A DNA stretch of 64,000 bases from Zongyangia gallinarum (GCA_904419315.1 CAJFQY010000002.1:1-64000); one strand, 5' to 3'; positions 35,948-44,436 are shown, counted from the first letter of the stretch. The notes: generated by a model not told the origin, from the sequence alone. A program made the numbers and translations.

Positions 35948-36550
35948 ATGATTGCCATTATTGACTATGGAGCGGGTAATCTTTTCAGCGTCAAGAATGC
36001 TTTGGACTATCTAGGTATAGAGAGCCAGATTACCGATGATGGCGACCAAATTGCAAAGGCCGACGGCGTCATTTTACCTGGAGTGGGTGCTTTTCCTGAC
36101 GCGATGAGAATGCTTACAAATCAGGGATTGAAGCCGGCTGTCCTGGAGGCTGCAGGAGAAAAGCCCTTTTTAGGAATTTGCCTAGGCATGCAGATGCTTT
36201 TTGATGAAGGTAGGGAATTTGAGATGGCACCGGGGCTGGGGCTGATTGACGGATATGTGGACAGGTTACAGACCCAGAAGCTAAAAATTCCCCATATGGG
36301 TTGGAATGAACTGCGGTATCAAAACCCTTGTGAGCTGTTGAAAGGCATCGAAGAAGGGGAATATGTCTACTTTGTCCATTCCTTTATGGCTTATACCGGG
36401 GATGAAAACATCGCCGCTTATTGTGATTACGATCAGAAGGTAACAGCATTGGTGCAGAGAGGATATGTGTTTGGAGCCCAATTTCATCCTGAGAAAAGTG
36501 GAGAAACCGGGCTGATGATGCTCAAAAACTTTGCGCGGCTTACAAAATGA
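35948..36550 (+). CDS. hisH: Imidazole glycerol phosphate synthase, glutaminase subunit HisH
   Basis: The 200-residue class I glutamine amidotransferase feeds ammonia to HisF. The catalytic triad is visible: Cys in FLGICLGMQMLFDEG (~residue 80), and His and Glu in GAQFHPEKSGE (~180-184). IDYGAGNLFSVKNAL marks the N-terminus. The SD is GGGAGGGG. The stop overlaps the region just upstream of the hisA start. Confidence 0.97.
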   Translation: MIAIIDYGAGNLFSVKNALDYLGIESQITDDGDQIAKADGVILPGVGAFPDAMRMLTNQGLKPAVLEAAGEKPFLGICLGMQMLFDEGREFEMAPGLGLIDGYVDRLQTQKLKIPHMGWNELRYQNPCELLKGIEEGEYVYFVHSFMAYTGDENIAAYCDYDQKVTALVQRGYVFGAQFHPEKSGETGLMMLKNFARLTK

Positions 36551-36567
36551 AAGAAAGGGCAGAGAAT

Positions 36568-37296
36568 ATGATCATATTACCGGCCATCGATATTAAAGAT
36601 GGACAGTGTGTTCGCCTGGTCAAAGGAGATTTTTCTACTGCACATAAAGTGGCAGAAGATCCGGTCACAACGGCAAAAGGCTTTGTTGACCAGGGAAGCC
36701 ATTGGATTCATATGGTGGACTTGGATGGCGCAAAGCTGGCAAAACCCAAGAATACAGAGATTTTCACATCTGTGAAAAATGCGACCGGGCTGCATATGGA
36801 ATTAGGCGGCGGTATTCGAGATATGAAAACCATTGCCTACTATCTGGAGCATGGTATCGATCGGGTCATTCTAGGGTCGATTGCTCTGAAAAGGCCGGAC
36901 CTTGTCAGGGAGGCAATTCAGCAGTATGGCGGAGATCGCATTGCTGTAGGTATTGATGCAAAAGATGGTAAAGTTGCCACGGAGGGATGGCTTTCTACCA
37001 GTGAGGTGAGCTATCTAGATCTGGCAAAATCCATGGAGCAATCAGGAGTAAAGGTGATTATCTTTACAGACATATCCAGAGATGGCACCCTTTCGGGGCC
37101 TAACTTGGATCAGCTCGGCGCACTGCAAAATGCAGTGTCCTGTGACATCATTGCCAGTGGCGGTATCAAAGAGATTGTGGATATCAAAAATTTGATGGAA
37201 TTGGGACTCTACGGCGCAATCTGTGGCAAGTCTCTGTATCAGGGAACATTGTCCTTGCGCCAAGCCATAGAAACGGCGGGTGATCAAAATTGCTAG
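36568..37296 (+). CDS. hisA: ProFAR isomerase HisA
   Basis: HisA is a (beta/alpha)8-barrel isomerase that opens the ribose ring of ProFAR. It has 242 residues from the chosen ATG, giving the typical start IILPAIDIKDGQCVRL with the catalytic Asp. VGIDAKDGKVATEGW lies near residue 126 and TDISRDGTLSGPN near 170 (second catalytic Asp), with the C-terminal phosphate loop SGGIKE. An ATG at 36547 is in frame but has no SD; AAAGGGCAGAG precedes 36568. Confidence 0.95.
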   Translation: MIILPAIDIKDGQCVRLVKGDFSTAHKVAEDPVTTAKGFVDQGSHWIHMVDLDGAKLAKPKNTEIFTSVKNATGLHMELGGGIRDMKTIAYYLEHGIDRVILGSIALKRPDLVREAIQQYGGDRIAVGIDAKDGKVATEGWLSTSEVSYLDLAKSMEQSGVKVIIFTDISRDGTLSGPNLDQLGALQNAVSCDIIASGGIKEIVDIKNLMELGLYGAICGKSLYQGTLSLRQAIETAGDQNC

Positions 37297-38060
37297 CTAA
37301 ACGGATTATTCCCTGCCTGGATGTCCGGGATGGGCGTGTGGTCAAAGGCGTCAATTTTGTGGGAATCAAAGATGTAGGAGACCCGGTTGAATGTGCAATT
37401 ATGTATGACCGCCAGGGCGCGGATGAAATTACCTTTCTCGATATTACCGCTACCCATGAGGGGCGAAAAACGATGGCGGATGTTGTGAGAAAGACGGCGA
37501 AAAATGTGTTTGTCCCTTTGACGGTGGGAGGAGGTATTTCCACTATCGAGGACTTTAGAACCATTCTGCGGGCCGGTGCGGATAAGATATCCGTCAACTC
37601 CTCGGCGGTCCGTAACCCGGATCTGGTGGCTCAGGCTGCGGATAAATTTGGCAGCCAGTGTGTAGTGGTGGCCATCGATGCCCGGCGGGATGGAAAAGGC
37701 GGCTTTCACGTTGTGGTCAACGGAGGCCGGATTGATACAGGGCTTGATGCTATTGCGTGGGCCCGAAAGGTCTATGAGATGGGAGCTGGAGAAATACTTC
37801 TTACCTCAATGGATGCTGACGGTACCAAGAATGGCTTTGATTTGGAACTGACCAATGCGGTATGCAATGTGGTTTCTATACCTGTGATTGCCTCGGGGGG
37901 CTGCGGGAGATTGGAGCATTTTTCAGAGGTTTTCCTCCAATCTGGGGCGGATGCGGCTCTGGCCGCTTCCTTGTTCCATTACAGGGAATTGACAGTTGGC
38001 CAGGTCAAGGACCATCTACGTGCCTGTGGTATTCCAGTGAGAAAAACAAGGGAGCGATAG
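37290..38060 (+). CDS. hisF: Imidazole glycerol phosphate synthase, cyclase subunit HisF
   Basis: This 256-residue (beta/alpha)8-barrel combines ammonia from HisH with PRFAR to give IGP and AICAR. The N-terminus LAKRIIPCLDVRDGRVVKGVNF carries the catalytic Asp (residue 11), and LLTSMDADGTKNGFDLEL carries the second (~130 of the mature numbering for the family). The start is a TTG that overlaps the hisA stop by 7 bp. It is supported by the exact family N-terminus, with GGCGGGTGA as a weak SD. Confidence 0.95.
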   Translation: MLAKRIIPCLDVRDGRVVKGVNFVGIKDVGDPVECAIMYDRQGADEITFLDITATHEGRKTMADVVRKTAKNVFVPLTVGGGISTIEDFRTILRAGADKISVNSSAVRNPDLVAQAADKFGSQCVVVAIDARRDGKGGFHVVVNGGRIDTGLDAIAWARKVYEMGAGEILLTSMDADGTKNGFDLELTNAVCNVVSIPVIASGGCGRLEHFSEVFLQSGADAALAASLFHYRELTVGQVKDHLRACGIPVRKTRER

Positions 38061-38063
38061 AAT

Positions 38064-38378
38064 ATGGATTACGATCAGTATTTTAAGAAATCAGAGCTTA
38101 TCCCTGCTATAGTGCAGGAAGCAGGAACGGGAGAGGTACTGATGTTGGCCTATGTCAATAGAGAAAGCCTTCAGAAGACTTTTGAAACAGGCTATACTTG
38201 GTTTTATAGCCGTTCCCGTCAGGAATTATGGAATAAGGGAGCAACTTCCGGGCATCTGCAAAAGATTGTGGAAATCTATGCGGATTGTGATGACGATACC
38301 TTTCTTTTTGTGGTAGAACAAACGGGTAATGCTTGTCATACAGGCGCCCACAGCTGCTTTTTCAAAAAACTGAAATAA
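38064..38378 (+). CDS. hisI: Phosphoribosyl-AMP cyclohydrolase HisI
   Basis: The 104-residue zinc/magnesium enzyme opens the adenine ring of PR-AMP. Visible are LMLAYVNRESLQKTFETGYTW, FYSRSRQELWNKGATSGH, the metal site VEIYADCDDDT (~residue 72), and the Cys-His region GNACHTGAHSCF near 92-103. It is the stand-alone cyclohydrolase; the HisE pyrophosphohydrolase is a separate gene 14 bp downstream. Confidence 0.96.
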   Translation: MDYDQYFKKSELIPAIVQEAGTGEVLMLAYVNRESLQKTFETGYTWFYSRSRQELWNKGATSGHLQKIVEIYADCDDDTFLFVVEQTGNACHTGAHSCFFKKLK

Positions 38379-38392
38379 AGGAGGAAAATCAG

Positions 38393-38719
38393 ATGAACGA
38401 GACCCTACAGGGATTATATGAAGTGGTATGCGACCGTAAAAAGAACCCCAGTGAAGGATCCTACACCTGTTATCTTTTTGAAAAGGGGAAGGATAAAATC
38501 CTGAAAAAATGTGGGGAAGAATGCGCGGAAACCATTATTGCCGCAAAAAACTGCGACAATGATGAGCTCAAAAATGAAATCTGCGATTTGCTATACCACC
38601 TGATCGTATTGATGGTGGAAAGTGCTCTGCCCCTTTCCGATGTGATGGATATTCTGGAGGAGAGAAGAAAGAAAATTTCTAATCTGAAAGTCATGAAGGT
38701 AGTAGATCATAATACTTAA
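38393..38719 (+). CDS. hisE: Phosphoribosyl-ATP pyrophosphatase HisE
   Basis: This 108-residue all-alpha MazG-superfamily enzyme removes pyrophosphate from PR-ATP. It shows KNPSEGSYTCYLFEKGKDKIL and the metal-binding acidic helix GEECAETIIAAKNCDNDEL, with EICDLLYHLIVLM following. The ATG follows AAGGAGGAAAATC. It is the last gene of the operon. No strong hairpin is obvious right after it; the next promoter starts 63 bp downstream. Confidence 0.96.
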   Translation: MNETLQGLYEVVCDRKKNPSEGSYTCYLFEKGKDKILKKCGEECAETIIAAKNCDNDELKNEICDLLYHLIVLMVESALPLSDVMDILEERRKKISNLKVMKVVDHNT

Positions 38720-38781
38720 TGACAAGCATCATATGTAATGTTATAACGCTTTACAGATGATACTTCTGCATGTGTTCGCTC

Positions 38782-38810
38782 TTGAAAAAGTATTTTATTC
38801 ATGCTATAAT
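38782..38810 (+). promoter_or_regulatory. Strong SigA-type promoter for the 45-residue peptide gene
   Basis: TTGAAA (38782-38787), a 17-bp spacer and TATAAT (38805-38810) give a -10 that matches the consensus fully. The distance to the ATG is 33 bp. Confidence 0.8.
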
Positions 38811-38843
38811 TGTTTACAATTAAGACGTGGAGATGGTGCCAGC

Positions 38844-38981
38844 ATGCAGGAGCAACATAAAACAAAAATGGTTGTGGGACTTTTAGCGGCTGTGATAGCA
38901 GTAGGGGCTACCTTATGCGCGGCTGTTGTCAAGACGCAAAATTATATCGGTGACCTATTAGGGGATATGTCCCTATTTTAA
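38844..38981 (+). CDS. Small single-pass membrane peptide (45 residues)
   Basis: A short gene has its own near-consensus promoter upstream and an intrinsic terminator five bases after the stop. The peptide has a polar, charged N-terminus (MQEQHKTK), one hydrophobic helix (~residues 9-28, VVGLLAAVIAVGATLCAAVV) and a short acidic C-terminus. GTGGAG lies about ten bases before the ATG. I do not recognise the family. The complete transcription unit around it argues that it is real and well expressed, or that the RNA itself matters. Confidence 0.65.
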   Translation: MQEQHKTKMVVGLLAAVIAVGATLCAAVVKTQNYIGDLLGDMSLF

Positions 38982-38988
38982 GGGTAAT

Positions 38989-39022
38989 AAAAAGCAGGAC
39001 ACATAGTGTCCTGCTTTTTTTG
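38989..39022 (+). terminator. Intrinsic terminator of the small-peptide gene
   Basis: The perfect stem AAAAAGCAGGACAC / GTGTCCTGCTTTTT has loop ATA and a T tract. Confidence 0.93.
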
Positions 39023-39059
39023 TTGTAGACCAAGCTGATAATTTTTAGATGAGAGATGA

Positions 39060-40025
39060 TCACAGAATTTCTCCATCTTCAAATTTTTTCTGAAACCAGA
39101 CATCCTTTACAGTGAAGGTTTTTCCGTTGAGATATGTCAGATGTTCAGCATCGGTAGAAAAATCGAACGTCAGTTGATAGGAATAAAGCGCTTGATAACG
39201 AAAGCCGGTATGCTGATTGTCTTTATTCCTTCCATATTTGCTGTCGCCTAAAAGAGGATGGCCGATATGAGCCATATGAGCGCGGATCTGATGGGTACGT
39301 CCAGTAATGAGATCGACTTCCAAAAGGGAGAAACGTCCTTTTTCGGAAAGCACTTTATATTTCGTGATCATGGTTCGACGGCCGGTACCAGGGGTATTGA
39401 AGACTCTCACTTGGTTTTTACTTTCATCCTTAATCATATAAGCTTTTAGGGTATCAGATTTGCGTTCCATACGTCCATGGACAATGCAAAGATATTTTTT
39501 ATGCAGCTCCCGGTCCTTGATTTTTTGGTTGAGAACTCGTAGGGACGCTGCATTTTTGGCGGCTATGACAATGCCCCCGGTGTTGCGGTCAATGCGGTTA
39601 CACAGCGCCGGAGCAAATACATTTTCCTTGCCCGGATTATACTCACCCTGCGCATATAAATAGTGCTGAATTCTGTTAATAAGGGTATCGACCTGCTCCG
39701 CATCATCTTCGTGAACCAGTAGGCCGGGCTTTTTGTCCACTAAAAGAATATTGTCATCTTCATAGAGAATATCGATCTCCTTTGGCGCGGACAGAAAAGG
39801 GCATTTGGTGGCAGCTTCGCTGAAAAATTCATCAGAAATATAGAGCTCTAAGAGGTCCCCCTCTTTTAGACGAGTGGAAATTTCACAGCGTTTTTTATTA
39901 AGTTTGATCCTTTTAAGCCGGATGGATTTATAGAGAAGCGAGAGAGGAAGGCGAGGAACGATTTTGGTAACAAAGCGATCGACTCGGGTACCCTCGTCAT
40001 TCTTTCCTATAGTAAACGCACGCAT
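39060..40025 (-). CDS. RluA-family pseudouridine synthase
   Basis: The 321-residue protein has an N-terminal S4-like RNA-binding segment (LLYKSIRLKRIKLNKKRCEI, ~30-50). The RluA/RluD catalytic domain includes NRIDRNTGGIVIAAK with the catalytic Asp (~residue 145), and LLEVDLITGRTHQIRAHMAH near 230. It converts specific uridines in 23S rRNA or tRNA to pseudouridine; the exact site cannot be read from the sequence. The ATG at 40025 has GGAGG six bases upstream; an ATG at 40031 touches that SD and is less likely. It stands alone on the minus strand, divergent from pyrE. Confidence 0.9.
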   Translation of the reverse strand: MRAFTIGKNDEGTRVDRFVTKIVPRLPLSLLYKSIRLKRIKLNKKRCEISTRLKEGDLLELYISDEFFSEAATKCPFLSAPKEIDILYEDDNILLVDKKPGLLVHEDDAEQVDTLINRIQHYLYAQGEYNPGKENVFAPALCNRIDRNTGGIVIAAKNAASLRVLNQKIKDRELHKKYLCIVHGRMERKSDTLKAYMIKDESKNQVRVFNTPGTGRRTMITKYKVLSEKGRFSLLEVDLITGRTHQIRAHMAHIGHPLLGDSKYGRNKDNQHTGFRYQALYSYQLTFDFSTDAEHLTYLNGKTFTVKDVWFQKKFEDGEIL

Positions 40026-40111
40026 GGACATCCTCCAGGAAATATTTTTGTTTATTATAGCATATTTTTTCTATTCTTGTTTTTTGATCGGGAAATTCTT
40101 TTTATTTTGCC

Positions 40112-40140
40112 TTTTCAAAAGAAGGCGAGTGGTTTATAAT
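40112..40140 (+). promoter_or_regulatory. Probable promoter for pyrE
   Basis: The weak -35 TTTTCA, a 17-bp spacer and TATAAT (40135-40140) lie 26 bp upstream of the pyrE ATG. Confidence 0.5.
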
Positions 40141-40166
40141 AAGGACAATATCTGAAGAGGGGTTGA

Positions 40167-40766
40167 ATGTTACAGATGATTACACGGGAAAGGGTATTGG
40201 AAATTTTAAAAGAGGCAGGAGTATTGCTCGAGGGCCATTTCCTGCTGACCAGTGGAAAACACAGCAATCGCTATCTGCAGTGCGCTAAGATTTTCCGCAA
40301 TACAAAATATTCTGAAGAGCTTTGCCGCGCTTTGGCTGAGCAGTTCCAGGATGCGGGAGTAGAAGTTGTTATTGGACCGGCAATGGGCGCTGTACAGATG
40401 GCCTATGAGGTCAGCCGTCATCTGGGTTGTGAAAACTTTTTCGCAGAGCGTGAGGATGGCAAGATGACGCTGCGCCGGGGATTTGTTGTAAAACCTGGAA
40501 TGAAGGTCCTGCTGGTAGAAGATGTGGTGACAACGGGCGGTTCTGTCAAAGAGGTGATGGAGATCGTCAGAGAGGCCGGTGGTGAAATTGTCGGTGTTGG
40601 TTCTATTGTAGACCGTACCAATGGAAAAATGGACTTTGGCGTTCCTTTTAAATCGGTAATTGCAGTGGATGTGCAGGCTTGGGAGCCGCAGGATTGCCCG
40701 CTTTGCAAAGAGGGAAAAATTGACCTGGTAAAACCGGGCAGCAGAAAGCTTCCTGTAAAAAAATAA
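40167..40766 (+). CDS. pyrE: Orotate phosphoribosyltransferase PyrE
   Basis: The 199-residue enzyme converts orotate and PRPP to OMP in pyrimidine synthesis. The type I PRTase PRPP-binding motif is VLLVEDVVTTGGSVKEV (~residues 113-129). The substrate loop HFLLTSGKHSNRYLQC is near residue 24, and the C-terminal cysteine pair CPLCKEGK is of the form common in clostridial PyrE. The ATG at 40167 has AGAGGGG upstream. No other pyr gene is adjacent. Confidence 0.94.
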   Translation: MLQMITRERVLEILKEAGVLLEGHFLLTSGKHSNRYLQCAKIFRNTKYSEELCRALAEQFQDAGVEVVIGPAMGAVQMAYEVSRHLGCENFFAEREDGKMTLRRGFVVKPGMKVLLVEDVVTTGGSVKEVMEIVREAGGEIVGVGSIVDRTNGKMDFGVPFKSVIAVDVQAWEPQDCPLCKEGKIDLVKPGSRKLPVKK

Positions 40767-40801
40767 ATTTGTGATTCATCTGCACTTTGGGGGAGAAATC
40801 T

Positions 40802-41494
40802 ATGGAAGAGCAGCTTCATACAAATCACAGAGAACGGTTGCGGGATCGCTTTCTCAAGGATGGCCTTGACTCTTTCGAGCCACATAACGTGCTGGAACTG
40901 CTTTTGTTTTATGCGCAGCCAAGAGGAGATATGAACCCTTTAGCTCACCGCCTCATTGATACGTTTGGCAGCCTGTCGGGGGTACTGGATGCGGCTATAG
41001 AGGATCTTTGTTCTGTCAAAGGGATGGGCAAGAACACAGCTGTATTTTTAAAGATGATCCCTCAATTGTGCAGATATTATTTGGATGATAAGTACCAAAA
41101 CGGGTTTATTATTGATAGCACCCAAAAGGCCGGAGAATTTCTTCTTCCCAAATTTGTAGGACGCACCAATGAGGTTGTCTATTTGGTTTGTCTGGATAAT
41201 AAGGGAAAGGTAATTCATACCACCCAAGTGATTGAGGGAAGCGTCAATGCGACCCAAGTATCTGCCCGTCGAATTATTGAAATTGCAATTCGAACCAATG
41301 CTTCTGCAGTCATTATCTCCCATAACCATCCCAACGGTGTGGCAATTCCTTCGGGAGCCGATGTTGCCACCACTAGAGATTTGGATCAAGCTTTACGGCT
41401 AGTGGGGATCCAGCTCATGGATCATATTATTGTGGCAGAGGATGACTTCACCTCCATGGCGGATTCCGGAATTATTACCCCTGTCATGCGATAA
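40802..41494 (+). CDS. radC: RadC-family JAB-domain protein
   Basis: This 230-residue protein has an N-terminal UPF0758/HhH part (ELLLFYAQPRGDMNPLAHRL and VKGMGKNTAVFLKM). A C-terminal JAB/MPN metalloprotease-like domain carries the zinc motif SHNHPNG (~residue 172) and a downstream SGADVATTRDL...MDHIIVAEDDF. RadC's historic link to DNA repair is doubtful and its substrate is unknown. The ATG follows GGGGGAG. It is 35 bp after pyrE with no terminator between, so the two are likely co-transcribed. Confidence 0.92.
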   Translation: MEEQLHTNHRERLRDRFLKDGLDSFEPHNVLELLLFYAQPRGDMNPLAHRLIDTFGSLSGVLDAAIEDLCSVKGMGKNTAVFLKMIPQLCRYYLDDKYQNGFIIDSTQKAGEFLLPKFVGRTNEVVYLVCLDNKGKVIHTTQVIEGSVNATQVSARRIIEIAIRTNASAVIISHNHPNGVAIPSGADVATTRDLDQALRLVGIQLMDHIIVAEDDFTSMADSGIITPVMR

Positions 41495-41534
41495 AAATGG
41501 TTCTTCATTTTCATAAAAGGATTACATAATTTGT

Positions 41535-41571
41535 AAATGCGGTCTGTATTTTGGCAGACCGTATTTTTTTA
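41535..41571 (+). terminator. Intrinsic terminator after radC
   Basis: The stem AAATGCGGTCTG / CAGACCGTATTT (one G-U pair), loop TATTTTGG and seven T's. Confidence 0.9.
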
Positions 41572-41665
41572 GGAAAATCGATCCAATTGAATAAAAAATT
41601 CAGAAATAGTACACATATTTTCATAGGAAATCCGGTAAAATTCTAATTTGAGGAGTTATATAAAC

Positions 41666-42160
41666 ATGGGATATGATTTTCGATTGGCAAAAAATAATGA
41701 AATTGATACTATTTTTTCTCTATATAAAAAAAGAATTCAATGGATGGATAAATCTGGTATTCAGCAGTGGAATATGACAAATTATTTAGAAGTATATCCA
41801 ATCAGCTATTATGCAGACCGCCAAAGGTTGGGAGAACTCTATGTCCTAAGTAAAGAGGATGTTGTTATTGGCGCCGTGGTTCTGATACAAAGCGATGAAT
41901 GTTGGCCCCAAATGGCAGATTCGCCAGCGTACTATGTGCACAATCTTGTTACTGAGTTATCAGTAAAAGGTGCAGGTAAGATTATTCTTTCAGAAGTGGA
42001 AAAAATGGCAATCAGTAAAGGAATACAATTCTTGCGTCTTGATTGTGCAGTAGATAATAAATTTTTGAATGAATATTACGAATCAATTGGGTATAAAATG
42101 GTTGGTTGTTGTAAGGAAGGAGCTTATATCGGCAATAAGCGAGAAAAAGAATTACACTGA
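41666..42160 (+). CDS. GNAT-family N-acetyltransferase
   Basis: The 164-residue protein has an acetyltransferase fold. The N-terminal part FRLAKNNEIDTIFSLYKKRIQWMDKSGIQQWN is typical of GNATs found in Firmicutes, followed by VHNLVTELSVKGAGKIIL (acetyl-CoA binding, a variant G-x-G/A loop) and a YYESIGYKMVG end. The substrate is unknown. The ATG follows TTGAGGAG. It is AT-richer than its neighbours and stands alone between a terminator and the glycan operon promoter, possibly an acquired gene. Confidence 0.8.
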   Translation: MGYDFRLAKNNEIDTIFSLYKKRIQWMDKSGIQQWNMTNYLEVYPISYYADRQRLGELYVLSKEDVVIGAVVLIQSDECWPQMADSPAYYVHNLVTELSVKGAGKIILSEVEKMAISKGIQFLRLDCAVDNKFLNEYYESIGYKMVGCCKEGAYIGNKREKELH

Positions 42161-42360
42161 TAAATATCAATTATAAAATCGAAAAGCCAAGATTTTAGCT
42201 GTTTAGTAGCCATATAGGAGAAATGAAGTAACCATTTCTTTGGAAGTCAAAAGGTTTGCAATCTTTTGTCAATTGCGTCAATATTTCTAAATAGTGAGAA
42301 TGTGATTTGTCACCATTCACGATAAAATACAAGTTTTTTTTGTAAAGATGCTATAAATAA
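42161..42360. other. Intergenic region, no gene recognised
   Basis: About 200 bp of AT-rich sequence lies between the acetyltransferase stop and the promoter of the glycan operon. I see no RNA gene and no strong terminator in it. Confidence 0.5.
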
Positions 42361-42389
42361 TTGACAGGAAAGCAAGGCAAACGTATAAT
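42361..42389 (+). promoter_or_regulatory. Consensus SigA promoter of the glycan operon
   Basis: TTGACA (42361-42366), exactly 17 bp, then TATAAT (42384-42389): both hexamers are perfect. A second TATAAT occurs at 42395-42400. Confidence 0.9.
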
Positions 42390-42395
42390 GATGGT

Positions 42396-42549
42396 ATAAT
42401 TTGCAAGTTGAGCAAAGCTCAAATACACTCTCACGAAGTGGCGATGTTTGTTGGAATCCAGTATGTTTCCGAACAGATATTGCCTTGTTTATTGAAAGAG
42501 GGAAAAATATTTTTGCAGTGGAAATAAGGATTTTGCTGCGGAGGTTGGA
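42396..42549 (+). promoter_or_regulatory. Long 5' leader of the glycan operon with potential stem-loops
   Basis: About 155 nt lie between the promoter and the first ATG. The hairpin TTGAGC-AAA-GCTCAA (42408-42422) is perfect. A longer imperfect pairing joins TGTTTGTTGGAA (from 42446) with TTTCCGAACA downstream. There is no U tract, so it is not a simple terminator. The length and structure suggest regulation, such as processive antitermination by a NusG paralogue (LoaP), which is known to act on long polysaccharide operons, but I cannot match a named motif. Confidence 0.4.
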
Positions 42550-44436
42550 ATGAAAAAGGCAAATAGGATTTTTTATATATCTTCTTTGGTACTATGGGAT
42601 TTTTTATGTACTTGGTTTTCCGTACAAATTAGCTTTAAACTAAAGTTTGGTTTTTTCCGAGAAATTCCTCAGTATTATCTCAATAACCAAGGGAGCTATA
42701 TTCTTTTTTGCGCCCTGGTGATTATTGGACTCAATATTATCTTTCGATGCTATAACTCAGTGTGGCGCCATGCGGGGCTGTCGGAAGTAATCCGACAGGT
42801 GATATCGGTTCTTTTATTCGGCGTCATTGCCATTGCTACCGACCGAATTTTACGTCAGGGAATTCCCTTTGAGGTAATGATTCTAATTTCCGGCGTCATG
42901 TTGCTGAGTATGCTGCTCGGCCGGTTTTCTGTGGTTTTCGTTATTTTCATCAAGAATAAGCTACAGGGAATACGAAAAAAGAAGCACATGCGCCGTATCC
43001 TGGTTTATGGTGCAGGGGAGTTAGGGGCCTATCTGCACAAAAAGCTTTATGACCACCCAGAAGACGGGATGCAGGTTGTGGCTTACCTGGACGACAAGAA
43101 GGAACTTCATGGATGTAAGGTGGCGGGCGTCAAGGTTTATGGCGGTTTTGATGAACTACCCGAAATCCTAGATGATCTTCATATTGACGAAGTCATTGTA
43201 GCTATTGCCAATGCGGATAAAGATTTCCTCAAACAGCTCATTCGGGTCTGCAAGTCAAAAAAATGCACTATCCGCCGCTTTGGAACCATCGACAACTTGG
43301 AAGAACGGGTGGAGAACGCACGGCTTAATACCATTAACCTGGAAGAATTGCTGCGTCGGGACAGTGTACATCTAAATATGAAAGCGGTTAAGGATTTTGT
43401 CCAAGACAAGGTGGTATTAGTTACTGGCGGCTGTGGCTCTATTGGATCAGAAATTTGCCGACAGGTGCTTCGTTTTGGGGCAAAGAAGCTGATTGTTTTT
43501 GATATCAATGAAAACGGTCTTTTTGCTTTTGATAACGAGCTTAAAGAAATTTACGATCAAACCCGGTACTCTATCCGTCTGGGATCGGTGAGAGACCGAA
43601 AAAGAATGGACGAAATATTCAAGGAGTTCGAACCTCAGTTGGTGTTTCATGCGGCGGCTCATAAGCATGTGCCTATGATGGAACTCAATCCAAAGGAAGC
43701 CGTTAAGAATAATGTGTTTGGGACGATCAATGTAGCCCAGGTGGCTATTAATCATCAAGCGGAAAAATTCATTCTCATTTCCACGGACAAGGCCGTTAAT
43801 CCCACCAATATTATGGGGGCCTCGAAAAGGATTGCTGAAATGGTAATCCAGATGATGGACAAGGTCTCAGATACAGATTTTGCTGCGGTTCGTTTTGGCA
43901 ACGTGTTGGGCTCCAACGGCAGTGTGGTTCCTTTCTTTCAAAAGCAGATTGAAGAGGGCGGACCTGTCACGGTTACGCATCCGGAGATGCGGCGATATTT
44001 TATGACCATTCCGGAGGCAGTGCAATTGGTTCTGGAGGCCGGCGCGATGGCAGACGGTGGCGAGATTTTCGTGCTGGATATGGGAGAGCCGGTGCTCATC
44101 TATGATTTGGCTTGCGATATGATTCGGCTTTCAGGACTTGAACCGGAAAAGGACATCAAAATCGTATTTACTGGACTGCGTCCTGGCGAAAAGTTGTTTG
44201 AAGAGATTAGTCTGGCGGAGGAAAATACCACCAAAACGTCAAACAACAAAATTTATATTAATAAACCGGTGGAGAACAATCTCAACTGGTTTGCTAAAAA
44301 TGTCAAGCATTTGGAGGAGACGCTGTCTTTGCCAGGGATGGACGAAATGTTTGACTCGGTCAAGGATATTGTTTCCACCTTTGAGCACAATGATAATGTA
44401 AAGGAAATCTACGGCAATAAGTCGCCAGACCGATAA
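42550..44436 (+). CDS. Membrane nucleotide-sugar 4,6-dehydratase (PglF/CapD/FlaA1-like)
   Basis: The 628-residue protein has four N-terminal membrane helices (~residues 10-130). A CoA-binding-like Rossmann region (ILVYGAGELGAYLHKKLY, ~150) is followed by a C-terminal SDR dehydratase domain. That domain begins KVVLVTGGCGSIGSEICRQV (~292) and carries HAAAHKHVPMME and STDKAVNPTNIMGASKR with the catalytic Lys (~420-436). PglF-type enzymes turn UDP-GlcNAc into its 4-keto-6-deoxy form at the membrane, the first step to bacillosamine-type sugars. It is first in the operon, and the DegT aminotransferase and PglC-like enzyme downstream fit this path. The ATG follows GCGGAGG. Confidence 0.9.
   Translation: MKKANRIFYISSLVLWDFLCTWFSVQISFKLKFGFFREIPQYYLNNQGSYILFCALVIIGLNIIFRCYNSVWRHAGLSEVIRQVISVLLFGVIAIATDRILRQGIPFEVMILISGVMLLSMLLGRFSVVFVIFIKNKLQGIRKKKHMRRILVYGAGELGAYLHKKLYDHPEDGMQVVAYLDDKKELHGCKVAGVKVYGGFDELPEILDDLHIDEVIVAIANADKDFLKQLIRVCKSKKCTIRRFGTIDNLEERVENARLNTINLEELLRRDSVHLNMKAVKDFVQDKVVLVTGGCGSIGSEICRQVLRFGAKKLIVFDINENGLFAFDNELKEIYDQTRYSIRLGSVRDRKRMDEIFKEFEPQLVFHAAAHKHVPMMELNPKEAVKNNVFGTINVAQVAINHQAEKFILISTDKAVNPTNIMGASKRIAEMVIQMMDKVSDTDFAAVRFGNVLGSNGSVVPFFQKQIEEGGPVTVTHPEMRRYFMTIPEAVQLVLEAGAMADGGEIFVLDMGEPVLIYDLACDMIRLSGLEPEKDIKIVFTGLRPGEKLFEEISLAEENTTKTSNNKIYINKPVENNLNWFAKNVKHLEETLSLPGMDEMFDSVKDIVSTFEHNDNVKEIYGNKSPDR

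Noticed and set aside
42161..42360. Site of mobile-element insertion before the glycan operon
   Set aside because: No inverted or direct repeats, transposase or integrase traces were found; it is only AT-rich intergenic DNA.
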